From Flavisolibacter ginsenosidimutans (GTDB taxonomy: Bacteria > Bacteroidota > Bacteroidia > Chitinophagales > Chitinophagaceae): DNA of 64,000 nucleotides. Shown here piece by piece: positions 1 to 7,599 of the stretch. A program made the position numbers and the translations under genes. Position 1 is the first letter of the stretch. The number at the start of each line of letters is the position of its first letter. Location of the stretch: the NCBI RefSeq assembly GCF_007970805.1, contig NZ_CP042433.1, positions 4,092,001-4,156,000 on the forward strand, in the 5' to 3' direction. Below the pieces are notes generated by a model. That model saw only the letters and a list, made by a program, of their open reading frames with translations, was not told the DNA's origin and did no database searches.

Positions 1-1255
1 CAATGCCAAAAGAAACGTTGTCAATTTGCGTGAATTGCTGCGATGGTGTGGGAACGGGGTTGTTCCAGCCACCGGCCGTTGCATCACCGACAATGTAAAG
101 GTTGGAAGGCACAGCAATTTGCGTAACGGTGTATTTGTTGGTTTGGAAGTTTACCGTGATTTTGTAAACACCGGATGCAGCCGGAGCCGGTATATTGGAA
201 CCCGGAACGGCGCCGTCTTTCAATAGCGTGCTGCCGCCTGCGGCTGTTCCATCGGCTGCACCGCCGTACTTGTGATTCCAGTCGCCGTTCACAGGGAGAA
301 ACAGGTAGGACTTACCCGCAGTAAGGCCGATGGTAATGCTGAAGGTATACGCATCTACTTTGGTGAATTGTTGCGAAGGAACAGGCACGGGATTGTTCCA
401 CCCGCCCGGTGTGGCATCGCCGACGATGTAAAGATTTGCGGGCACCGGTGAGAACGTAGCCACCGTTACGTTCACAACGTTTGAATAAGCTACGGCACCA
501 CCCGCAGTCGTGGCTTTAATTCTGTATTCTACTTTGCCTGTGTTGCCAATGGCAACGCCAGATGACAATGCCGTCGTGTTCATATCGTCCTGCGTCAACG
601 TTTTGCTTGACGTTGCAGTGCCGGCTGCGATTTCCTGTGGCGCAACAAAATTTTTACCCGCCGAATCGTACTGCAAGGTGTAGGTAATGTTTCCCATATA
701 ACCGGTAAAGGCTTGCGACCACGAAAACGTATTCGAAGGATTGGTGGAAGTAGCGGCCGTGCCGGTTACCGAAGTAAATTGAGTTGCAAGAGTCGAAGGA
801 TCGGCATAAGGCGTAACGGCTACCTTGACCGTGTTGGAAATATAAGGCTCGTTGTTGTTTCCGTAAGAGGATATGACGTGCATATCCAGGTTGTAAGCCG
901 TGCCCACTTTAAAACCATTGTTCAGAAGAATGGTGTTTAAATCGCGGCCGGTGATGGAGTCAGTGAGCTTGCCAACGACGGTACGGCGAACGGGATTGGC
1001 AAAGTTTCGTCCCGATGAATCAATCTCCACAACATATTTGTACGTGTTGGGATCAACACCGTAGTTCGGGCTTGTCCAGTTCAGGGCAAGCACCTTGTTT
1101 GTCGAATCGGCAGCGGTAGGCGTTACCGATGCCTTGGATGCGCTCAGCGTTACCTGGCTGCCTTTGTTGTAATAAGGCAGTATATCTTTCTTGTCGCAGG
1201 CAAAGAGAAGCGCTGCAAGGGTTGAAAGCAACAGAAGTTTTGAAATGTGTTTCAT
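1..1255 (-). CDS. SusE/SusF-like starch-binding outer membrane lipoprotein (3' end outside window)
   Basis: The open frame runs from the ATG at 1255 off the left edge, so the C-terminus is missing. It starts with a lipoprotein signal whose lipobox ends at Cys20 (LLFAC). Two Ig-like SusE repeats follow (NWTSPNY and FSWSQAF motifs, each with YxVEID or YTLQYD). Then come two copies of a binding module opening with NLYIVGDATPGGWNNPVP; the second copy is cut by the window. SusE/SusF proteins are surface lipoproteins that hold starch near the SusCD importer. This is the last gene seen in a minus-strand cluster, 26 bases after the shorter SusE paralogue. The tandem modules make it more SusF-like in architecture. 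Family is well supported; glycan specificity is inferred from the neighbouring GH13 amylase. Confidence 0.85.
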   Translation of the reverse strand, partial: MKHISKLLLLSTLAALLFACDKKDILPYYNKGSQVTLSASKASVTPTAADSTNKVLALNWTSPNYGVDPNTYKYVVEIDSSGRNFANPVRRTVVGKLTDSITGRDLNTILLNNGFKVGTAYNLDMHVISSYGNNNEPYISNTVKVAVTPYADPSTLATQFTSVTGTAATSTNPSNTFSWSQAFTGYMGNITYTLQYDSAGKNFVAPQEIAAGTATSSKTLTQDDMNTTALSSGVAIGNTGKVEYRIKATTAGGAVAYSNVVNVTVATFSPVPANLYIVGDATPGGWNNPVPVPSQQFTKVDAYTFSITIGLTAGKSYLFLPVNGDWNHKYGGAADGTAAGGSTLLKDGAVPGSNIPAPAASGVYKITVNFQTNKYTVTQIAVPSNLYIVGDATAGGWNNPVPTPSQQFTQIDNVSFGI

Positions 1256-1281
1256 ACAATTTTTTTAAGCAGGTCAATCGT

Positions 1282-2094
1282 TTACTGTACGGTGAATTTG
1301 CCGGTTTTAAAATCAACCGTGATGGTGTAAGTTTTGCTGGTGCCCGGCGCCTTTAAATCACCGCCGTTGGGTTTAAAATCATCACCGCTCACGTTATTGG
1401 CGTTGTTGCTTCCGGTGCCGCCGTATTTGTTGCCCCAGTCGCCGTAAACCGGTACGAACAGGTAAGAGTTATTGGCCGATAAAGGAATGGTGATTTGAAA
1501 CTGCGTTGAACTGATCTTGGTAAATTTCTGGCTGCCCAGTTCGGGATCGCCGCCGCCCATCCAGTTACCGGGTGTAGCGCTGCCCGTAATGTACAACTTG
1601 GCCGGCACCGGGTATTTCACATCAAGGTAAGGCGTTACCGTTAATTTGATTACGTTGGAATAAAGCGGAATGCTCTTGTTTACCAGGGTTGATTTCACTC
1701 TTATTTCCATGTTGTGCGCCACGTTTTCGGCCAACCCCATTGTCAGCAAAGCCGCGTTAAGGCTGTTTACCGTCAGCGTTGTGGAGAGGTCTTTTGCAAT
1801 GGACATCTCGAACATTTTTGGATTGGTGAAATTTGATCCGGTGGTGTCAAACTGCAAGGTGTACGATACGTCCTGTGAGCTTGGGCCCGTTGAAAAAGTA
1901 TAATTCGGATTTGTCCAGGAAAGTGTGATGGCGTTGTTGCTTTTGTTGGCAATGTCAAGCACCATCGGTAATGTGGAAGAAGCCGTGAGCACTGGCGCTG
2001 TGCCGCCCTGGTACGTGACCTCGCTGATGTTTTTTTTGCAGGCCGCAAAACCCGCTATCAAAAACAAGAGAAAAAATTTGACTGTATTTTTCAT
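1282..2094 (-). CDS. SusE family outer membrane lipoprotein
   Basis: This 270-residue protein has a short signal peptide and lipobox ending at Cys19 (GFAAC), so it is expected to be lipid-anchored. Residues about 25-155 form the SusE N-terminal Ig-like region (ITLSWTNPNYTF, YTLQFDTTGSNF). Residues about 165-270 form one SusF/SusE binding module (KLYITGSATPGNWMGGGDPE, then YLFVPVYGDWGNKYGG). It resembles the next gene downstream but has one binding module instead of at least two, pointing to duplication with module gain or loss. It lies 20 bases after susD and is almost certainly co-transcribed with it. Its role is probably capture of alpha-glucan at the cell surface. Confidence 0.85.
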   Translation of the reverse strand: MKNTVKFFLLFLIAGFAACKKNISEVTYQGGTAPVLTASSTLPMVLDIANKSNNAITLSWTNPNYTFSTGPSSQDVSYTLQFDTTGSNFTNPKMFEMSIAKDLSTTLTVNSLNAALLTMGLAENVAHNMEIRVKSTLVNKSIPLYSNVIKLTVTPYLDVKYPVPAKLYITGSATPGNWMGGGDPELGSQKFTKISSTQFQITIPLSANNSYLFVPVYGDWGNKYGGTGSNNANNVSGDDFKPNGGDLKAPGTSKTYTITVDFKTGKFTVQ

Positions 2095-2114
2095 ACCAAA
2101 AATTTGTCGTTGAA

Positions 2115-3722
2115 TTAATAACCGGGATTTTGAACCAAGTTTGGATTAGAGGATAAATCAGTAGAAGGAATGGGGTAAAGATTGTACTTGCTGTCCACCG
2201 CCGTTCCCGATGCCACGCCGCCTTTCCAGGCCCACAAGTACGCACCGGTTGTAAACTGGTTATAGCGAATCAAATCAGTTCGGCGAAAACCTTCCCAAAA
2301 CAATTCACGTCCTCTTTCTTTGATGATGTAATCAAGCGCCAGTTGTACAGAAGCATTGGGATTGGGATCGGCCGGCCTTGCTCTTGCCGCCAATTGTTGC
2401 AGGTAAGTCAAAGCCGTTGCCTGAACGCCACCACTATTGGCACCTCCACGTATCGTTGCTTCTGCATAGATTAAATAAATCTCCGCCAAACGAAACAAGG
2501 GCATGTCAATATCGGCAAAGGTGTTGCCGGCATCCACATGAGGCGCTTTACCACCGGTTCTGGTTTTGTTGCGGAATTTGGTAGAAGAATATCCATCGGT
2601 TGGAACGTCCAGCAAACTGGTCATGTTCTTACTTTGGCCGGACGTGTAAAACTGTCCCCTGATGTCCTGTGCGTCAAACAAATCTACAAACTGCTGGGTC
2701 ATGCGAATGCAGTTCCAGGTGCCGTTCAATCCCGAGGTGTCTGCGGTTACGCCGGCCGGGCCGTGTACCAGCAACGTTGTGCCGCCGTAGTTCTGCGTGG
2801 ATGTGCCGTCGTAGTTAACAGCCAGAATGAATTCATCCGTGTTCAGGTTGTTATCGGCAAGCATTAACTCTTTGTATTTCGGGTGAAGCGTATACCCTGC
2901 GCCAATTACTTTGTTGCAATAAGTAATGGCATCTGCATAACGTGCGGTGCCGCTGTAAACTTCGGCATTCAGGTAAATGCGGGCCAGCAACGACCAGGCG
3001 GCCGCTTTATCCGCACGTCCGTATTCGTTTGTGCGCGGCGCGGCAAGATCGCCGTCAATGGCTTTCAATTCCGACTCGATGTAAGCGAACAAATCTCTCC
3101 GCGAAATTTGCTTTGGCAATGTACCGGAACCGATGACGTAGTTCTCGTCAACAAAAGGCGGATTGCCAAAAAGGTCCATCAACACCCAATAATGATAGGC
3201 GCGGATGAAACGGGCTTCAGCCCTGTAACGCCGAACGTTGTCGGCATCCGTTCCGCTAATGGCCCGCTTGCTCAGGTTTGCATCCGATGATTCATTGATA
3301 AAATTGTTGCACAACGTAATCACGTAAAAGGAACGGTAGTAAGAACCCGCCACTGCCTGGCTTGCAGCCGACCAGCTCATTTGGTGGATGCCAATCGGGT
3401 CGGTGTTGCCGTGATAAGTCCACCCGGCTTCATCGGTGCTTAAGCATTGCAGGTACCAAAACTGCCGGAAGAAATCGGAACTACCGGCATCCGACACAAG
3501 TTGCGAAGGAATATCACTGGCACTGCCAGGCCCTGAATTACCAATCAACGCCATTGAACCGTACACTTTGGCTAAAGCTTGTTTGTAACCGGCCGGTGTA
3601 CTAAACACAGAAACAGAGGTAACGTCGTTGGTTGGTGCAAGATCAAGTTTCTTTGTACACGAAGCCAACGCAGCCACCACCAAACCTGCTGCCACTATGC
3701 GTTTGAAAAAACTTTCTTTCAT
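2115..3722 (-). CDS. SusD/RagB family nutrient-binding outer membrane lipoprotein
   Basis: The protein has 535 residues, normal for the family. A lipobox ends at Cys22 (ALASC). The N-terminal SusD-like part contains the TPR-type helices (AEARFIRAYHYWVLMDLFGNPP), and the C-terminal RagB/SusD part contains MPLFRLAEIYLIYAEA and ERGRELFWEGFRRTDLIRY, both hallmarks of the family. SusD proteins form a lid over the SusC barrel and bind the glycan before TonB-driven import. The gene starts 23 bases after the SusC stop and is followed by SusE at 20 bases, so the three are one transcription unit. Specificity for starch-like glucans is inferred from the GH13 amylase in the same cluster. Confidence 0.93.
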   Translation of the reverse strand: MKESFFKRIVAAGLVVAALASCTKKLDLAPTNDVTSVSVFSTPAGYKQALAKVYGSMALIGNSGPGSASDIPSQLVSDAGSSDFFRQFWYLQCLSTDEAGWTYHGNTDPIGIHQMSWSAASQAVAGSYYRSFYVITLCNNFINESSDANLSKRAISGTDADNVRRYRAEARFIRAYHYWVLMDLFGNPPFVDENYVIGSGTLPKQISRRDLFAYIESELKAIDGDLAAPRTNEYGRADKAAAWSLLARIYLNAEVYSGTARYADAITYCNKVIGAGYTLHPKYKELMLADNNLNTDEFILAVNYDGTSTQNYGGTTLLVHGPAGVTADTSGLNGTWNCIRMTQQFVDLFDAQDIRGQFYTSGQSKNMTSLLDVPTDGYSSTKFRNKTRTGGKAPHVDAGNTFADIDMPLFRLAEIYLIYAEATIRGGANSGGVQATALTYLQQLAARARPADPNPNASVQLALDYIIKERGRELFWEGFRRTDLIRYNQFTTGAYLWAWKGGVASGTAVDSKYNLYPIPSTDLSSNPNLVQNPGY

Positions 3723-3745
3723 ATAGCTGATACTTTACGGAAAAT

Positions 3746-6718
3746 TTAAAAATCAAGATTTGCACCCACGGAATAAATGCGCGGACGCGGATAAATGTTG
3801 TTATCAATGCCGCTGCCCACTTCGGGATCAAGGCCTTTGTATTTGGTCACGACAAAAACGTTTTGAACGGTGCCTGTTAAACGCAACGTCGCCTTGCCGT
3901 GACTGATGCGTCCGACGTTGTAACCAATGTTCACGTTATCCATCCGCAGGAAGGAAGCGTTCTCCAAATAATAATCGCTCAGCGGCTGAAGATCAGTACC
4001 TCCTTTAAATCCTGTTTCGAGATAATTTACAGAACCATTAGCGGTTGTATAGGTTCCTTGAATTTGTGTCAGCTTGCCCAGGTTGCTGTACACGTTGTTG
4101 TAAACATAGTTGTTGAAGCTGGCCCGCAACACCGCGCCTACGTTCCATTTTTTATAATTGAAGTTGGGGCTAAAGCCAAGGAACACATTCGGGTCAACGC
4201 TCTTGCTTTTGTAGCGGTCCAAATCGTTGATGATACCGTCGCGGTTTTTGTCTTCAAACAAACCTTCAATGGGCTTGCCGGCCGCATCATACACCTGTTT
4301 GTACAAATAGAATGTATTCTTTGAGCCGCCTACGGCACTGATCAAAAGAAAACCGTTTGCACCGGCGGCATTGCCCGACAACAATCCAATGTAATTCGGA
4401 TCGTTGGGTACAACGGTTAAGTTCTTAATGGTGTTCTTGTTGTAAGTGATGTTGAAGTTCAGATCAAGCGACATATCCCGTTGACGAATGGGTTGTGCGT
4501 TGATGGAAAACTCCACGCCTTTGTTGTCCATGCTTCCAACGTTTGACAAGATATAAGCCGAGAAGTTTGTACCCGCTGGCTGTGCAACGTAGTTCAACAA
4601 GCCGCTTGTTTTCTTCACATAAAAATCAAGCGTACCGGTAATGCGGTTGTCGAGGAAGCCGTAATCCAAACCCGCATTGTACGTAGCGGTTTGCTCCCAT
4701 TTCAAACCCGCGTTAAAGCCGCTGGGCGAGTAAGCCTGGTAAGGCATGTTGCCAAAATAATAAGAGGCGTAAGTAGAGCTGAGACTGTAGCTGGATAAGA
4801 AGCCGTAGTTACCGATGCCTTCTTGTTGGCCGGTAATGCCGTAACCCAGGCGCAGTTTCAAATCAGAGATGCCCTTGCTTTCTTTCAGGAAAGATTCCTG
4901 CTTCACACGCCAGGCAAAGGCAATTGAAGGGAAGGTGCCCCATTTGTGGCTCGGGCCAAAACGCGAAGAACCGTCACGGCGAATGGTCCCTGTCAGCAGG
5001 TATTTATCGTTAAACGAATAATTGAAACGGCCAAAGAAAGAAACGAGGAAATGCTCTGGCTTGTCGAACGGAAAGGTGGGCGGCGTTGTGGCCGGGAAGG
5101 TATCGCCGTTGGCTTTGTAACCGCGGAAGAAATAATTCTTCGTCTGGTAATCATTGTAAGAATAACCCGCGGTTACATCTACCCGGCTCTTAATGGACTT
5201 TATATCTTTCACGTAGTTCAAATAAAAATCCAACACGGTTGCTTGCTTGGTTTGCTTACCCGGATTTTTTGAACCGCCGGTGCGGTAGCCCGAAGCAGCA
5301 CTGTCGGGAACGTAATACGTGCCGGTGTTTTTGCTGATGTCGTAACCAAGATTCAGGTTGGCGTGCAGGTCGGGCAGGAAATGAAATTTATAATCGAATT
5401 GTGCGTTGCCGATGCTGCGCATGGGCTTTTGGCGATCGAAGGTTTCTTCCAGAAGTCCTACCGGGTTTGAAGCCGTGTTAAGCGCCGGAAGACCGGTCGC
5501 GTCCAACCATTCGTAGTAACCACCAAAGCGGTTTGACTTTGAGGTAACCGGTTGTGTTGGATCGTAACTCACGGCCGTTCCAATGGCGCCCTGGTTGGCA
5601 AACCGCGTTTGCTCCATGCTGCCTTTTAAGTTAATGTCCACCCGCAAATGGTTGTCAAAAAAGGTTGGATTAAACACGAGGGCAAGCGATGTCTTTTGCA
5701 GGTGATCGGTTTTTAAAATACCGTTCTGGTATTGATAACCCAGCGTTACGCGGTAAGGCAGATTTTTAATGCCGCCGCTAAGCGTTAAGTTATTATCGGT
5801 AGACAAAGCCGTTTGATAAATCTGTTTTTGCCAGTCGGTATTGGCCGTTCCCAACTGCGCTTTTTGAGCCGCGGTGCCGTTGGCGTTCACAATGGCGCGA
5901 ACCTGATCGGCAGTGAGTATCGGCACTTCCTTGGTTATGTGCGAAACAGAATTAACGGTATTGAAAGCCACTCGCAGCGGGCCGCCGCTGCGGCCTTTTT
6001 TGGTGGTAATGAGAATAACGCCGTTGGCCGCACGGGTACCGTAAATGGCCGCCGCCGACGCGTCTTTCAACACGGTAAAACTTTCGATGTCGTTTACGTT
6101 GATAAAGCTTAACGGATTGCTGGCGCCGTTGATGCCGTCGGGATCCAGAGGTACGCCGTCAATCACAATCAGCGGGTCGTTGCTGGCACTTAACGAAGAG
6201 CCGCCGCGAATGCGGATTTTGCTGCCCGAGCCGGGCTGTCCGCCGTTTGAAACGATGGACACACCGGGCACTTTGCCGGCAATGAGTTGTTCGGGTGTGG
6301 TGATGTTTCCTTTCTGAAAATCTTTTGCTGTGACGGTGGCCACGGAACCGGTCAGGTCTTTCTTTCGCGTAGTACCATAGCCTACCACGACAATCTCATT
6401 TAGACTTCCTGCCGTGGCTTGCATCGTTACGTTCACCGACGATCTTCCGGCAATACTTACTTCCTGTGCGCCGTAGCCAACCGAGGAAAAAACAAGCGCC
6501 GTTGCCGAAGAAGGAACCGAGAGTGAGAAGTTACCGTTTTCGCCGGTGGTTGTTCCCCGGCTGTTCTGGTCCTTTACCGAAACCGATGCGCCGGAAACAC
6601 TTCTGCCGGAAGAATCGGTTACACGGCCACTGATCACACGGTCTTGCGCAAAAGCCGAAGCGGAAAAAAGAAGCAGCAGTGGCAAGACAACCGCATAAAG
6701 CAATTTTCTCTTGTGCAT
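3746..6718 (-). CDS. SusC/RagA family TonB-linked outer membrane transporter
   Basis: This 990-residue protein has a signal peptide ending in SASAFAQ and a carboxypeptidase-regulatory-like domain at about residues 28-110 (ISGRVTDSSGRSVSGASVSV). A TonB-box-like segment with NEIVVVGYGT follows, then the plug at about 120-235 (RIRGGSSLSASNDPLIVIDG, FTVLKDASAAAIYGTRAANG). The rest is a 22-strand barrel ending in a typical aromatic C-terminus (GANLDF). SusC proteins import glycans across the outer membrane using energy from TonB-ExbBD. It is followed at 23 bases by susD. A 152-base gap separates it from the upstream Nudix regulator gene, leaving room for its own promoter. Confidence 0.95.
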   Translation of the reverse strand: MHKRKLLYAVVLPLLLLFSASAFAQDRVISGRVTDSSGRSVSGASVSVKDQNSRGTTTGENGNFSLSVPSSATALVFSSVGYGAQEVSIAGRSSVNVTMQATAGSLNEIVVVGYGTTRKKDLTGSVATVTAKDFQKGNITTPEQLIAGKVPGVSIVSNGGQPGSGSKIRIRGGSSLSASNDPLIVIDGVPLDPDGINGASNPLSFINVNDIESFTVLKDASAAAIYGTRAANGVILITTKKGRSGGPLRVAFNTVNSVSHITKEVPILTADQVRAIVNANGTAAQKAQLGTANTDWQKQIYQTALSTDNNLTLSGGIKNLPYRVTLGYQYQNGILKTDHLQKTSLALVFNPTFFDNHLRVDINLKGSMEQTRFANQGAIGTAVSYDPTQPVTSKSNRFGGYYEWLDATGLPALNTASNPVGLLEETFDRQKPMRSIGNAQFDYKFHFLPDLHANLNLGYDISKNTGTYYVPDSAASGYRTGGSKNPGKQTKQATVLDFYLNYVKDIKSIKSRVDVTAGYSYNDYQTKNYFFRGYKANGDTFPATTPPTFPFDKPEHFLVSFFGRFNYSFNDKYLLTGTIRRDGSSRFGPSHKWGTFPSIAFAWRVKQESFLKESKGISDLKLRLGYGITGQQEGIGNYGFLSSYSLSSTYASYYFGNMPYQAYSPSGFNAGLKWEQTATYNAGLDYGFLDNRITGTLDFYVKKTSGLLNYVAQPAGTNFSAYILSNVGSMDNKGVEFSINAQPIRQRDMSLDLNFNITYNKNTIKNLTVVPNDPNYIGLLSGNAAGANGFLLISAVGGSKNTFYLYKQVYDAAGKPIEGLFEDKNRDGIINDLDRYKSKSVDPNVFLGFSPNFNYKKWNVGAVLRASFNNYVYNNVYSNLGKLTQIQGTYTTANGSVNYLETGFKGGTDLQPLSDYYLENASFLRMDNVNIGYNVGRISHGKATLRLTGTVQNVFVVTKYKGLDPEVGSGIDNNIYPRPRIYSVGANLDF

Positions 6719-6806
6719 AAAGCAATCGAATATTAAAGTTTAAAAATTAAAAGCAGTCTATAAATGTGTATAGAGGACACAATAATAAATCATTTTCTAC
6801 TTCTCT

Positions 6807-6828
6807 AAAAACGGTAGCCGGTTTTTTT
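6807..6828 (-). terminator. Possible weak hairpin between the regulator gene and susC
   Basis: AAAAACGG, a TAG loop and CCGG plus seven T form a short bulged stem followed by A/T-rich DNA in the 152-base gap between the Nudix regulator and susC. It could attenuate transcription entering susC from the amylase-regulator pair, or it could be part of an operator. I cannot separate these readings from sequence alone. Confidence 0.25.
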
Positions 6829-6870
6829 GTTGAATTCCTGATTAAAAGCAACGAATAAAGCCTCGCGTGG

Positions 6871-7593
6871 TTATACAGCCATTTTCTGTTCAACGCCCGA
6901 TAGTAAGCGTCCGGTTTTTTTTAAGCCTGGGCGCAGCTTGTACAATTTGCCGGGACGATGCGGCACGTCTTCTTCCATTTCGTTCAAATCTACCAGCCAG
7001 TCCTTAGCTGTAATGCGTTTGCGAAAATTCCGCCGGTCTAATTCTATCCCCAAAATGGCTTCGTACAAATCCTGCAATTCCCGCAAAGAAAACTTTTCGG
7101 GCAAGAGGTTGAATACGATCGGATGCTCCATAACTTTTTCACGCAACTGCTGCAGGCAGGTATCCAAAATCATTTTGTGATCGAAGGCTAACCTATTCAC
7201 GCCGGCCACATTGTGCCAGGCCACGTCGTTGTGCGTTAGTTTCAGCTTGCTGTGTTTTGCATCGACCAGTGAGAAATAAGCCGTCGTTATCACACGGCCC
7301 GAAGGATGCCGCTCCACGTTTCCAAAGGTGTGTACTTGCTCTAAATAAACGTCCTTTAAACCCGTGCGCTCCTGCAACACGCGGTAAGGCGCTTCGTCCA
7401 GGTCTTCACCGGGTTTTACCAGGTCGCCCAAAAGCGAATGCATGCCTTCAAACTCTTTTAAATCCGACTCGATAAGCAAGACTTTCAGCGCCTTTTCCTG
7501 GTAGCTGAAAATCACGCAATCCACCGACAAGGCAATGTTGAAATAATCCTTGTGGCTGATCTTTTCAATGGCAGCAGTTTTTAGTTTTAGCAT
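6871..7593 (-). CDS. NrtR-like Nudix-domain transcriptional regulator
   Basis: The protein has 240 residues. Residues about 15-150 are a Nudix fold (SVDCVIFSYQEKALKVLLIE, then GDLVKPGEDLDEAPYRVLQE) and residues about 155-235 are the winged-helix domain of NrtR-type regulators (LPEKFSLRELQDLYEAILG, RRNFRKRI). The expected Nudix box REUxEExGU reads RVLQERTGL, so the main metal-binding glutamates are largely lost. The domain is therefore likely a ligand sensor rather than a hydrolase. In Bacteroidetes, relatives of NrtR control sugar genes such as arabinose and xylose operons. The gene starts 6 bases after the amylase and precedes susC, so it probably responds to a starch-derived sugar phosphate and regulates this locus. 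Ligand and operator are unknown. Confidence 0.85.
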   Translation of the reverse strand: MLKLKTAAIEKISHKDYFNIALSVDCVIFSYQEKALKVLLIESDLKEFEGMHSLLGDLVKPGEDLDEAPYRVLQERTGLKDVYLEQVHTFGNVERHPSGRVITTAYFSLVDAKHSKLKLTHNDVAWHNVAGVNRLAFDHKMILDTCLQQLREKVMEHPIVFNLLPEKFSLRELQDLYEAILGIELDRRNFRKRITAKDWLVDLNEMEEDVPHRPGKLYKLRPGLKKTGRLLSGVEQKMAV

Positions 7594-7599
7594 GTTGTC

